Origin: Schaalia hyovaginalis
GTDB taxonomy: Bacteria > Actinomycetota > Actinomycetes > Actinomycetales > Actinomycetaceae
Assembly: GCF_014208035.1 (NCBI RefSeq)
Contig: NZ_JACHMK010000001.1
Location: 992,001-1,056,000, forward strand
DNA length: 64,000 nt
Direction of reading: 5' to 3'
Shown: piece by piece, positions 43,862 through 52,753 of the stretch
Layout: each line of letters starts with the position of its first letter
How positions within the stretch are numbered: the stretch's first letter is position 1
Position numbers and translations under genes: made by a program
Notes under the pieces: generated by a model
Seen by the model: the letters and a program-made list of their open reading frames with translations, nothing else
What the model was told of the DNA's origin: nothing
The model's database searches: none

Positions 43862-44637
43862 CCCCCGTTCCCCGCGCCGGCGCCCGGCCGGCCTCCCTCG
43901 TCGGAGCAGAGCTCCTCAAACTGCGCCGCAGCCCGGCCTGGTTCCTCGCCGCCCTCATCCCCGCGATGGCGGTCGCCACGGGCGCGATCAACTTCTCGCA
44001 GAACGCCGGAGCTCACCTGGAGGCCACGTGGGTGGCCTACACGAGCCAGACGACCCTCTTCTACGGACTCGTCTTCGCGACCCTGACGATCAGTCTCCTC
44101 GCCGCCGCGGTGTGGCGCCCCGAGCATCGGACGAGCACGTGGAACCTCGTTGCCTCCTCCGGGCACCCGCGTTGGGCGCTCGTGGGGGCGAAGAGCCTGG
44201 TCGTCCTCGTGCCCTTCGCCTTCGCCCAAGTCGTCTTCACAGGACTCACCTGGGCCGTCGGGACCTTCCTCTTCGAGATCGACGGGACGATGCCCCTCGC
44301 CTTCGTCGGCGCCAATGCGATCAGCGTCCTCGCGGCACTCCCCCTGATCGCCCTCCAGTCCGCCGTCGCCTCGCGCCTGCCCGTGTTCATCGCCTCCCCG
44401 GCCGCAGGCCTCGTGGGCGCGGTCGTCGGCGTCGGCATGCTCGGCAAGGGGCTCATCGCGGCGTTCCTCTGGCCGCCCTCCCTGCTCACCAGCGCCCTCA
44501 CCCTCGGCTCCTCGGCCCTTTCCGATGCGGGAAGCCTCGATTGGGCGGGCATCGCCCCGGTCCTCGCCGGTAGCGCGGCCTCGAGCCTCGTGTGCTGGGG
44601 GCTCCTCGCCCTGGTGGGCGGTCCCAAGCGCGGCTGA
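43858..44637 (+). CDS. ABC exporter permease 2 (MutG/EpiE-like)
   Basis: A 259-aa membrane protein starting at ATG 43858 within the previous stop. The N-terminus (SLVGAELLKLRRSPAWFLAA) and the loop VWRPEHRTSTWNLVASSGHP are typical of ABC-2 permeases of the bacteriocin-immunity group. About six hydrophobic helices are visible. With the ATPase and first permease it should export or flip an antimicrobial peptide or lipid-linked target. The substrate is unknown and no bacteriocin gene is nearby. Confidence 0.82.
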   Translation: MTPVPRAGARPASLVGAELLKLRRSPAWFLAALIPAMAVATGAINFSQNAGAHLEATWVAYTSQTTLFYGLVFATLTISLLAAAVWRPEHRTSTWNLVASSGHPRWALVGAKSLVVLVPFAFAQVVFTGLTWAVGTFLFEIDGTMPLAFVGANAISVLAALPLIALQSAVASRLPVFIASPAAGLVGAVVGVGMLGKGLIAAFLWPPSLLTSALTLGSSALSDAGSLDWAGIAPVLAGSAASSLVCWGLLALVGGPKRG

Positions 44638-44658
44638 GGGTCGCTCAGGCGTTAGGGC

Positions 44659-44693
44659 GGCGCCCCGCGTTCGGGGGGCGAGGGCGGGGCGCC
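44659..44693. terminator. bidirectional hairpin between convergent operons
   Basis: GGCGCCCCGC (44659-44668) pairs perfectly with GCGGGGCGCC (44684-44693) around a 15-nt loop, between the ABC operon and the SGNH gene. Confidence 0.55.
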
Positions 44694-44700
44694 GGGCCCC

Positions 44701-45300
44701 TCACTCGCGCGGGGCCGCTCCCGTCCATTCGTACCACCCCGAGTGCAGGACGAGCCAGGCCATGAGGGCGTAGCCGGATTGGCCCGGAAGGGTCACGCCA
44801 GATTCCGTGCGGGCCCTCGAGGCGGCCATGTCCTCGAACCATTGATCGTGCGTGACGAGCGGCGCGTACAGGTCGACGAAGGGCAGTCCGCGCCTGAGGC
44901 AGACCTCCGCGCACGAGCGCGACAGCTCCTTCGTCGCCTGCGAGTCCGCCCCCGCCAGGGGAGGCGGGCCCACGACGAAGCAGGGGATCCCCAGGGTCGT
45001 CGCGCGATCCGTGATATTGGCGAGGTTGAGGCGGGAGCGCGCTGAACTCGTGCCCGCGGTGACGTCGGCGGCGCCGATGCCGACGATCAGGCCCCGAGGG
45101 CCGCCCTGCGCGAGGCGCGCCGCCGCTTCGCCCTCCCAGCGCGCGGACAGCTCCCGGGTCGTCTCACCCGGCCAGGGCAGGGGCATGAGGGTGGGCGGAT
45201 CGGTGAACTCCGAGCGTGCCAGAACACGTCCGACCCAGCCCAGACCGCGCGAATCCCCGGTCCCGGCGACCAGTTCGTCGCCGATGACGGCCAAGCGCAT
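44701..45300 (-). CDS. SGNH-hydrolase-fold protein lacking catalytic residues
   Basis: A 199-aa protein with the SGNH/GDSL fold pattern. Block I reads VIGDELVAG, with glutamate (E9) at the position of the nucleophilic serine; a block V-like end reads ESGVTLPGQSGYALMAWLVL with no histidine where DxxH is expected. IVGIGAADVTAG stands at the block III position. Esterase activity is therefore unlikely. The gene follows kgd by 16 bp in the same direction and is probably cotranscribed. No signal peptide is seen. A structural or binding role is possible. Confidence 0.75.
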   Translation of the reverse strand: MRLAVIGDELVAGTGDSRGLGWVGRVLARSEFTDPPTLMPLPWPGETTRELSARWEGEAAARLAQGGPRGLIVGIGAADVTAGTSSARSRLNLANITDRATTLGIPCFVVGPPPLAGADSQATKELSRSCAEVCLRRGLPFVDLYAPLVTHDQWFEDMAASRARTESGVTLPGQSGYALMAWLVLHSGWYEWTGAAPRE

Positions 45301-45316
45301 GGCGCCCCCCTTCGGA

Positions 45317-48300
45317 TCAGCGGTCGAAGGCGCGCCGCAGCAACTCGGCGTTCTGCTCCTTGTGAAGCGATGCGCGTCCGGCCGCGGTCGTCGCGGATTC
45401 CGGCCTCGAGACGAGGCGGACCGGCTCCGACCACTCCATGAACATGTTGAGCGCGAGGAAGGGCCATGCCCCCTGGTTCTTCGGCTCGTCCTGAACCCAC
45501 ACGAGTTCGGCCGATCCGTAGGGGGCGAGGGCCGCGAGGACCTCGTCGTTGGCCAGGGGGTAGAGCTGTTCGAGCCGGATGATCGCCGTACGGCGATCCT
45601 GGCGGGCCTCGCGCTCTCTTACGAGGTCATAGTAGACGCGGCCCGTGCACATGAGGACGCGCGTGACCGCCGCGGGGTCGATCGAGGGGTCGGTCTCGCC
45701 GATGACTGGGAGGAAGGTCCCGTGCGTGAAGTCCTCGACCGAGGAGGTCGCCGCTCCGAGACGGAGCAGCTGCTTGGGCGTGATCGCGATCAGGGGCTTG
45801 CGCGGGCGGGAGTAGGCCTGGATGCGGAGCATGTGGAAGTGGTTCGCCGGGGTTGACGGCTGGATGATCCGCATGTTGTCTTCGGCGGCCAGCTGGAGGT
45901 AGCGCTCGATCCTGGCGGAGGAGTGGTCGGGCCCCTGGCCCTCGTAGCCGTGGGGGAGGAGCATCACGAGCGAGGAGCGCTGTCCCCACTTCTGCTCGGC
46001 GGAGCAGACGAACTCGTCGATGACCGTCTGGGCGCCGTTCGCGAAGTCGCCGAACTGCGCCTCCCAGAGGGTGAGCGCTTCGGGGCGCTGCACGGAGTAG
46101 CCGTAGTCGAAGGCGAGGACGGCGTACTCGGACAGGGGCGAGTCGAGGACGTCGAAGTTCGCCTGGGCGGGCGTGAGGAACTGCAGGGGGGTGAATTCGC
46201 GCCCGTCGAGGTGGTCGTGGAGCACCGCGTGGCGCTGGACGAAGGTCGCGCGGCGCGCGTCCTCGCCGGAGAGCCTGACGGGCGTGCCCTCCATGAGCAG
46301 GGTGCCGAAGGCGAGGAGCTCCCCGAAGCCCCAGTCGATGGGGCGCTTCCCGTAGGCCATGTCGCGGCGGCGCTCGCACAGCTGCGCCATCTTCGGGTGG
46401 GGGGTGAATCCTTCGGGGAAGTTGACGTGGGCGTCGCCGATGCGGCGGATCTCCTCCAGGGAGGTGGCCGAGGTCCAGCCGATCATCATGCCCTGGCCGG
46501 GCAGCTGCGATTCGGGCATGACCCAATCGGGGGAGGCGCCGTCGGCGGCGGGGGCGGGGCGCCATCCGCCGTTCTCGCGGGTTTCGCCGAGGATGCGCGA
46601 CAGTTCGTTCTCGTACTCGGTCGTGAGGTCGCGGGCGTCGTCCTCGGTGAGGCGGCCGCGGCCGACGAGGTTGGAGATGTAGACCGCGCGGGTCGAGGGG
46701 ATCCGGTTGATGAGCCCGTACATGACGGGCTGGGTCATCGAGGGGTCGTCGCCCTCGTTGTGCCCGCGTCGGCGGTAGCACACGAGGTCGATGATGACGT
46801 CCTTGTGGAAGGTCTGCCGGTACTCCCAGGCGAGGCGGGCGACGCGCACGACCTCTTCGGGATCGTTGGCGTTGACGTGGAGGATCGGCACCTGCAGGCC
46901 CTTCGCCAGGTCGGTCGGGTAGCGGGTGGACCGGCCGGCGGTGGGGCCGGTCGTGAAGCCGATCTGATTGTTGACGATGACGTGGATCGTGCCGCCGGTC
47001 TTGTAGCCGGTGAGCTGGGACATGTTGAGGGTCTCCTGGACGACGCCCTGCCCGATGAAGGCCGCGTCCCCGTGGATGAGGACGGGGATGATGGGGAGGT
47101 CGTCGTCGCCGAGCTGGTCCTGCTTGGCCTTCACGATGCCCTCGAGGACGCCGTCGGCGGCCTCCAGGTGCGAGGGGTTCGCGGCCATGTAGACCTTCGT
47201 GGCGACGCCGTCGTCGAGCGAGTAGACCCCCCAGGTGCCGAGGTGGTACTTGACGTCGCCGGAGCCCTGGACGGTCGAGCGGTCCTCGGTGCCCTCGAAT
47301 TCGGAGAAGATCTGGGCGAGCGACTTGCCCGCGATGTTGGCCAGGACGTTGAGGCGGCCGCGGTGCGCCATGCCGATCGCGACTTCGTGGATGCCCCTCC
47401 TCGCGGAAGTCGCGAGGATCGCGTCGAGCAGGGGGATGAGGGACTCGCCGCCTTCGAGGGAGAAGCGCTTCTGGCCTACGAACTTCGTCTGGAGGAACTC
47501 CTCGAAGGCTTCGGCGCGGATGAGGGTGTCGAGGATGTGGCGCTGCTCCTGTGCGGTCGGCGCCTCGTAGGGGCCCTCGATGCGCTGCTGGACCCAGGTG
47601 CGCTGCTCGGGGTCCTGGATGTGCATGTACTCGATGCCGACGGAGCGCGTGTAGGTGTCGCGCAGGCGGGCGAGGATGTCGCGCAGCACCATGTGGTCCT
47701 CGCCGCCGAAGCCGCCGGTGGGGAAGGAGCGCTCGAGGTCCCACACGCCCAATCCGTAGCGGGTGATGTCGAGGTCGGGGTGGCGGCGCACCCGGTAGGC
47801 GAGGGGGTCGGTGTCGGCGGCGAGGTGCCCGCGCGAGCGGTAGGCGTGGATGATCTCGGCGATGCGGGCGGGCTTGCCCTTCTCGCGCTCGGGATCGTAT
47901 TCGTGGTCCTGCTCCCAGGTGTAGGGGTAGTGCGGGACGTGCAGGGAGGTGAAGACCCGCTCGTAGAAGCCGTCGAGTCCGGAGAGCTTCTTGTCGACGA
48001 GGGCGAGGAACTGCCCCGATGCCGCGCCCTGGATGATGCGGTGGTCGTAGGTCGAGGACATATACATCGTCTTCGAGATGCCCAGCGCTGCGAGCTTCCT
48101 GGGGGAGACGCCGCGGTATTCGGCAGGGTAGTCGGTGGCGCCGACGCCGATGATGAGGCCCTGTCCGCGCATGAGGCGCGGCACGGAGGTGGTCGTGCCG
48201 AGGGTGCCGGGATTGGTGAGCGACACGGTCGCGCCCTGGAAGTCCGCCGCGCCGAGCTCGCCCTTGCGGGCCCTGGCGACGAGGTCCTGGTAGGCGTCGA

Positions 48301-49060
48301 CGAACTCCCAGAAGGTGAGGGTGTCGGCTTCGCGGATGACGGGCACCATGAGCGTGCGCTCGCCCTTCTTGTTCGTCACGTCGATCGCGATGCCGATGCC
48401 GACGTGGGCGAAACGGCGGATGAGGGGCTTGCCCCCGTCGAGTTCGTAACGGACGTTGAGGTCCGGCATCTCGCACAGGGCCTCGATGATCGCGTAGGCG
48501 ATGAGGTGGGTGAAGGAGATCTTGCCGCCGGTGGTGCGCGCGAGGTGGGCGTTGATGAGGGTGCGGTTCTCGATGAGGAGCTTCGCCGGGACTTGGCGCT
48601 GGGAGGTGGCGGTCGGCATGGAGAGCGAGTCGTCCATGTTCTTCGCGGTGGCGCGGGCGACGCCCTTGAGCGCCAGGGCCCCGTCCTCGGTCGTCGTTTC
48701 GGCCTGCCGGGCGGTGGCGGGGCGCCCGTGGAGCTGGCGCGTGTAGGGGGAAGTGGCTTCGGCGATCGCCGAGGGCGGGGCGGGCGGCAGATCGGAGCGG
48801 GTCACGGATTCGGTGTTGGGGACGTCGAGGGGGGCCCGTTCGGGATCGTCGGCGGGGAGGGCGGCGTCGGCGGCGACCTGCGCGCTCGAGGGGGCGGGCG
48901 GAACTGGGGGGCGTCGGCTCCGCAGTTGGAGCGGCGCGTCCTCGGTCTCGAAGTAGCGCCGCCAGGAATCATCGAGGGCGTTCGGATCGCGGAGGAAGAG
49001 TTCGCGCATTGAAGCGACGTACCAGTTCTCCGCCTCGGGTTGAGAGTCCATGGGTGCCAC
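45317..49060 (-). CDS. kgd: multifunctional 2-oxoglutarate enzyme (SucB/SucA fusion)
   Basis: A 1247-aa actinobacterial OdhA/Kgd. Residues 1-~45 are the E1 N-terminal segment (NWYVASMRELFLRDPNALDD), followed by a Pro/Ala linker. A dihydrolipoyl succinyltransferase-like catalytic domain covers ~130-390, with STYDHRIIQGAASGQFLALV at the active site and no lipoyl domain. The thiamine-dependent E1 follows, including EVAIGMAHRGRLNVLANIAG and VLIHGDAAFIGQGVVQETLN. The fusion catalyses 2-oxoglutarate decarboxylation in the TCA cycle and links to nitrogen control in other species. The GTG at 49060 has GGAGG 8 nt upstream; ATG 49051 is the alternative. Confidence 0.95.
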   Translation of the reverse strand: MAPMDSQPEAENWYVASMRELFLRDPNALDDSWRRYFETEDAPLQLRSRRPPVPPAPSSAQVAADAALPADDPERAPLDVPNTESVTRSDLPPAPPSAIAEATSPYTRQLHGRPATARQAETTTEDGALALKGVARATAKNMDDSLSMPTATSQRQVPAKLLIENRTLINAHLARTTGGKISFTHLIAYAIIEALCEMPDLNVRYELDGGKPLIRRFAHVGIGIAIDVTNKKGERTLMVPVIREADTLTFWEFVDAYQDLVARARKGELGAADFQGATVSLTNPGTLGTTTSVPRLMRGQGLIIGVGATDYPAEYRGVSPRKLAALGISKTMYMSSTYDHRIIQGAASGQFLALVDKKLSGLDGFYERVFTSLHVPHYPYTWEQDHEYDPEREKGKPARIAEIIHAYRSRGHLAADTDPLAYRVRRHPDLDITRYGLGVWDLERSFPTGGFGGEDHMVLRDILARLRDTYTRSVGIEYMHIQDPEQRTWVQQRIEGPYEAPTAQEQRHILDTLIRAEAFEEFLQTKFVGQKRFSLEGGESLIPLLDAILATSARRGIHEVAIGMAHRGRLNVLANIAGKSLAQIFSEFEGTEDRSTVQGSGDVKYHLGTWGVYSLDDGVATKVYMAANPSHLEAADGVLEGIVKAKQDQLGDDDLPIIPVLIHGDAAFIGQGVVQETLNMSQLTGYKTGGTIHVIVNNQIGFTTGPTAGRSTRYPTDLAKGLQVPILHVNANDPEEVVRVARLAWEYRQTFHKDVIIDLVCYRRRGHNEGDDPSMTQPVMYGLINRIPSTRAVYISNLVGRGRLTEDDARDLTTEYENELSRILGETRENGGWRPAPAADGASPDWVMPESQLPGQGMMIGWTSATSLEEIRRIGDAHVNFPEGFTPHPKMAQLCERRRDMAYGKRPIDWGFGELLAFGTLLMEGTPVRLSGEDARRATFVQRHAVLHDHLDGREFTPLQFLTPAQANFDVLDSPLSEYAVLAFDYGYSVQRPEALTLWEAQFGDFANGAQTVIDEFVCSAEQKWGQRSSLVMLLPHGYEGQGPDHSSARIERYLQLAAEDNMRIIQPSTPANHFHMLRIQAYSRPRKPLIAITPKQLLRLGAATSSVEDFTHGTFLPVIGETDPSIDPAAVTRVLMCTGRVYYDLVREREARQDRRTAIIRLEQLYPLANDEVLAALAPYGSAELVWVQDEPKNQGAWPFLALNMFMEWSEPVRLVSRPESATTAAGRASLHKEQNAELLRRAFDR

Positions 49061-49100
49061 GCGGGCCGCCTCCCTTGCTCGTCATCGAACCATCGGGCCA

Positions 49101-49106
49101 AGTGTA
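49101..49106 (-). promoter_or_regulatory. candidate -10 of kgd
   Basis: TACACT on the minus strand lies about 41 bp before the kgd GTG. Just upstream is the short inverted repeat GGCC-TAAA-GGCC. No clear -35 is seen. Confidence 0.4.
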
Positions 49107-49272
49107 GAACCCTTCTAGGCCTTTAGGCCCGACTTGGTCGAGATTCGATGAGCTCAGGAGGGATTCTTTCCCGAGTGAAAACCCTTCATTGGCGAAGGTC
49201 CCCGCGCGGTCGGCCCGCACCCGCGTGAGCGAGGGCAATGCCCCCGGCCGGGACTCGGGAGCCCCTTCCTTG

Positions 49273-49278
49273 TAGACT
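49273..49278 (+). promoter_or_regulatory. candidate -10 of the CNNM/CBS gene pair
   Basis: TAGACT lies about 80 bp before the ATG at 49359, inside the 298-bp gap between kgd and this gene. The gap holds no other recognisable gene. Confidence 0.4.
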
Positions 49279-49358
49279 GCCACCACGATGGACTCTGACA
49301 GTACGGGCCGATTGCCCTCCTCCCCGCCCGCCCGATTCGCGCACGCCCTAAGGTCGCG

Positions 49359-50690
49359 ATGATCGTTGACGTCCTGATGCTCCTCCTCGGCGTCGTCCTC
49401 ACCGCGGGCACCTTCATCTTCGTCTCCGCCGAGTTCTCGCTCGTCGCCCTCGACCAGGCGGTCGTCGAGAAGCGCGCGAGTGCGGGCGACAAGTCCGCGG
49501 AATCGGTCCTCAAGGCGACGCGCACGCTCTCCACCCAGCTGTCGGGGGCCCAGGTGGGGATCACCTTGACGACGATCCTCCTGGGCTACACGACTCAATC
49601 GACGATCTCGGACCTGCTCTACGCGGCCCTCGGCGCGGTCGGGCTCGCCGAGGCGATCGCCGCGGGCGCGGCGGTGATCATCGCCGCCGTCTTCATCAAC
49701 GCCTTCTCCATGCTCTTCGGCGAGCTCGTCCCGAAGAACCTCGCCCTCGCGCATCCCCTGAGGACCGCGGGATTGGTCGTCCCCTTCCAGGCCGCCTTCA
49801 CGACGCTCGTGAAGCCGATCATCGTGGTGCTCAACGGATCGGCGAACGCGGTCCTCAAGCTCGTCGGCATCGAACCGCAGGAGGAGCTCTCCTCGGCGCG
49901 CTCGGCCTCCGAACTCGCCGCCATGGTGCGCCACAGCGCTGAAGAGGGGACGCTCGACACCTCGACGGCTTCGCTCCTCACGAACTCGATGCGCATCTCG
50001 GGCCTGACCGCGGTCGACGTCATGACCGACCGCGGGCGCGTCCACTTCCTCGACTCGCGGGCCTCCGCCCAGGACGTGGTCGCCCTGTCGCACGAGACCG
50101 GGCACTCCCGATTCCCGATCATCGGCGAGGACTCCGATGACGTGCTCGGCCTCGTCTCCCTGCGCCGCGCGATCGGCGTCCCCTACGAGAAGCGCTCCGA
50201 GGTCCCGGTCGTCTCGGCCTCCCTCATGGCCGAGGCGCCCTCGGTCCCCGAGACCGCGCCGATCGGCCCGCTCCTCGTCCAGCTGCGCGAGGAGGGGCTC
50301 CAGATGGCGATCGTCGTGGACGAATACGGAGGGGTCTCGGGGGTGGTCACGCTCGAGGACGTCGTCGAGGAGATCGTCGGCGAGGTGTCGGACGAGCACG
50401 ACGGGCGCAGGCTCGGCATCCGGACCCGTCCGGACGGGGCGATCCTCATCCCGGGCACCCTGCGCCCCGATGAGCTCTTCGAACGCACCGGCATCGCCCT
50501 GCCCGAGGACCCGGCCTACGACACGATCGCGGGCCTCATCATGTCCGGCCTCGGGCGCGTCGCCCAGGTCGGCGACGCCTTCGCCGCGCAAGGCGCGGCC
50601 CTGGAGGTCATCGCCATGCAGGGGCGGAGGATCACGCAGATCGCGGTCACACCGCCGATCGGGGTCCGAGACGAGGAGGTCGAACTGTGA
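49359..50690 (+). CDS. CNNM/CBS-domain membrane protein (hemolysin C-like), first copy
   Basis: A 443-aa protein with an N-terminal DUF21/CNNM domain of about four hydrophobic helices (LMLLLGVVLTAGTFIFVSAE at the start, FGELVPKNLALAHPL in the middle). A CBS pair (VDVMTDRGRVHFLDSRASAQ to about residue 345) and a C-terminal CorC_HlyC transporter-associated domain follow. Such proteins are linked to magnesium or cobalt efflux; the hemolysin name is historical. Its stop overlaps the next GTG start by 4 nt, so the two related proteins are coupled and may form a heteromer. Confidence 0.88.
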   Translation: MIVDVLMLLLGVVLTAGTFIFVSAEFSLVALDQAVVEKRASAGDKSAESVLKATRTLSTQLSGAQVGITLTTILLGYTTQSTISDLLYAALGAVGLAEAIAAGAAVIIAAVFINAFSMLFGELVPKNLALAHPLRTAGLVVPFQAAFTTLVKPIIVVLNGSANAVLKLVGIEPQEELSSARSASELAAMVRHSAEEGTLDTSTASLLTNSMRISGLTAVDVMTDRGRVHFLDSRASAQDVVALSHETGHSRFPIIGEDSDDVLGLVSLRRAIGVPYEKRSEVPVVSASLMAEAPSVPETAPIGPLLVQLREEGLQMAIVVDEYGGVSGVVTLEDVVEEIVGEVSDEHDGRRLGIRTRPDGAILIPGTLRPDELFERTGIALPEDPAYDTIAGLIMSGLGRVAQVGDAFAAQGAALEVIAMQGRRITQIAVTPPIGVRDEEVEL

Positions 50691-51781
50691 GCATCGGCTG
50701 GGGACTGACGATCACCTTTCTCCTCCTCGCGCTCAACGCCTTCTTCGTGGCCGGGGAATTCGCGACGACCTCGTCGCGGCGCTCCCAGATCGAGCCCCTG
50801 CGCGCCGAGGGCGCGCGAGGATCCGCCCACGCCATGTACGCCCTCGAGCACGTGTCCCTGATGCTCGCCATCTGCCAGTTGGGCGTGACCGTCGCCTCGA
50901 CGACGCTCGGCGTGGTCGCAGAACCCGCGATCGCCCGTCTCTTCGAGGGCCCCCTGGAGCGCCTCGGCGTGTCCTCGGCGACGAGCCACGTCTTCGGATT
51001 CGCGATCGCCCTGGTGATCGTCCTCTTCCTCCACGTCGTCTTCGGCGAGATGGTCCCGAAGAACATCTCCCTGGCCGCCCCCGCCCGCCTCCTGCTCCTC
51101 CTCGCCCCGCCCCTCGTCGCGATCGGCCGCCTCGTCGGCCCGATCATCCACGCGATGGACCATGTGGCGAATGCGATCCTGCGGTGGCGCGGGGTCGAGC
51201 CCAAGGCTGAGATCGCCGCGACCTTCACGGCCGAGGAGGTCGCCTCGATCGTCGAACTGTCCGCGGCGGAGGGGACGCTGAGCGATGACCTCGGGCTGCT
51301 CTCGGGAACTCTGGAGTTCTCCGAGGAGACCGCCGCTTCGGCGATGGTCCCGCTGTCGGACCTCGTCGTCCTGCCCTCGTCGATCACCCCCGCGAAGGTG
51401 GAGAGGGAGGTCGCCGTCACGGGATTCTCGCGATTCCCCGTCGCGGACGAGCAGGGGGGCATCCGGGGCTACCTGCACCTCAAGGACGTCCTCTACGCCG
51501 ACGCCGATGAACGCGACCAGCCGGTGACGCCGTGGCGGATCCGGAAGATGGGCGCCGTCCGCGCCGCGGATGAAGTGGAGGACGCGCTGCGCCACATGCA
51601 GGCGACGGGCGCCCACCTCGCCCTCGTCACCGACGACGCGGGGGAGGTGATCGGCGTGCTCTTCCTCGAAGACGTCCTCGAAGAACTCGTCGGCGAGGTC
51701 CGCGATTCGCTTCAGCGCGAGGAATCCGCCTGGGAGCGCGAGGCCGAGGCGGGCCCCTTCTCCGACGGCGCCCGCCTGTGA
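50687..51781 (+). CDS. CNNM/CBS-domain membrane protein (hemolysin C-like), second copy
   Basis: A 364-aa paralogue of the preceding protein. It starts at GTG 50687 within the preceding stop. The CNNM domain (LLLALNAFFVAGEFATTSSR, VFGEMVPKNISLAAP) is followed by a CBS pair (VPLSDLVVLPSSITPAKVER to LFLEDVLEELVGEV). The C-terminal CorC_HlyC domain of the first copy is absent, so it ends soon after the CBS region. The pair of a long and a short CNNM protein is usual in actinobacteria. Confidence 0.88.
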   Translation: MSIGWGLTITFLLLALNAFFVAGEFATTSSRRSQIEPLRAEGARGSAHAMYALEHVSLMLAICQLGVTVASTTLGVVAEPAIARLFEGPLERLGVSSATSHVFGFAIALVIVLFLHVVFGEMVPKNISLAAPARLLLLLAPPLVAIGRLVGPIIHAMDHVANAILRWRGVEPKAEIAATFTAEEVASIVELSAAEGTLSDDLGLLSGTLEFSEETAASAMVPLSDLVVLPSSITPAKVEREVAVTGFSRFPVADEQGGIRGYLHLKDVLYADADERDQPVTPWRIRKMGAVRAADEVEDALRHMQATGAHLALVTDDAGEVIGVLFLEDVLEELVGEVRDSLQREESAWEREAEAGPFSDGARL

Positions 51782-51830
51782 TCATTCTTCCGAATCCGCG
51801 GAGGCCTGGCGCGCCCGGGGCGATCCGGGG

Positions 51831-51836
51831 TATTTT
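51831..51836 (+). promoter_or_regulatory. candidate -10 of the M23 peptidase gene
   Basis: TATTTT lies 54 bp before the GTG at 51890; a GGAGGAA ribosome-binding site follows closer to the start. Confidence 0.4.
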
Positions 51837-51889
51837 GTTGGGAGTCCGGGCCGAGCGCGGCCGTCGACGTCGATCTGGAGGAACAAGGC

Positions 51890-52753
51890 GTGTCAGAGGC
51901 CGTTGACCCGTGCCCTTTGCCCTCGCGCCGCGAGATCCGCGAACGTGAGGCGAGTCGGCTTTCGAGCGCTTCCGCGCGGCAGTCCTCCCGGAGCCCGAAG
52001 GGGTCGTCCGTCTTCGCCGTCGCCAAAGCGGGCGTGCTCACGTCGCTGCTCGCGATGACCGTCGTCGTCCCCCTGTCGGGATTCGTCGGTTCGGACGCGT
52101 CGATCTCCCTGCCGTCGCGCGCGATGGGGACGGCGGTCGGCACCACCTGGATGCAGGGGACGCGCACGGTCATGTCGAGCTCGCTCGCGGGTTCGGCGAC
52201 GGCCGTGTCCCGGGCGCGCTTCCGCGCGCCGCTCACCGTCACCCAGTGCATCCCCGTCGAGACCTCGGCGAACGGCGAGCGCTCCGTCGCGGTGGAGAGG
52301 CGGACCGTCTACATGCCGATCGAGGTCGGGCGCTTCCAGTCGACTTCGCCCTTCGGGCCGCGCATCCATCCCGTGAACGGCTCGTTGACTTTCCACACGG
52401 GGACCGACATGGCCGCCCCCCTGGGGACCCCGCTGCACGCGGTGTACTCCGGAGTGGTCGCCGATGTCTATTTCGACCCCTACGGCGGTGACATTGTCAA
52501 GATCCGTCACGAGTTCCCGGACGGCACGGTCTTCTACTCCCTCTACCTGCATCAGTACGCGAACCAGATCGTCGTCACGAAGGGCCAGAACGTCGAGGCG
52601 GGCCAGGTGATCGGCGCGGTCGGTTCGAACGGCAGGTCCACGGGACCTCACCTGCACCTGGAGATCCACAACGCCTCCGATGATCCGGTCGATCCGGATG
52701 CGTGGCTCGCCGCCAACGGGGCGATCGACATCAACCAAGAGGCTTGTTCATGA
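51890..52753 (+). CDS. membrane-anchored M23 peptidoglycan endopeptidase
   Basis: A 287-aa LytM-type zinc endopeptidase that would cut peptide cross-links in the wall. A basic cytoplasmic N-terminus of ~40 residues precedes one membrane helix (VFAVAKAGVLTSLLAMTVVV). The C-terminal M23 domain has the zinc ligands H169 and D173 (FHTGTDMAAP) and the HLHLEI motif with H254 and H256; H221 lies in SLYLHQ. All expected ligands are present, so it should be active. The start is GTG 51890. It is coupled by ATGA to the glycerophosphodiesterase gene. Confidence 0.9.
   Translation: MSEAVDPCPLPSRREIREREASRLSSASARQSSRSPKGSSVFAVAKAGVLTSLLAMTVVVPLSGFVGSDASISLPSRAMGTAVGTTWMQGTRTVMSSSLAGSATAVSRARFRAPLTVTQCIPVETSANGERSVAVERRTVYMPIEVGRFQSTSPFGPRIHPVNGSLTFHTGTDMAAPLGTPLHAVYSGVVADVYFDPYGGDIVKIRHEFPDGTVFYSLYLHQYANQIVVTKGQNVEAGQVIGAVGSNGRSTGPHLHLEIHNASDDPVDPDAWLAANGAIDINQEACS

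Noticed and set aside
45923..49012. A 1029-codon open frame antisense to kgd
   Set aside because: Same mirror effect; the translation is repetitive and acidic with no domain, while kgd shows all expected motifs.
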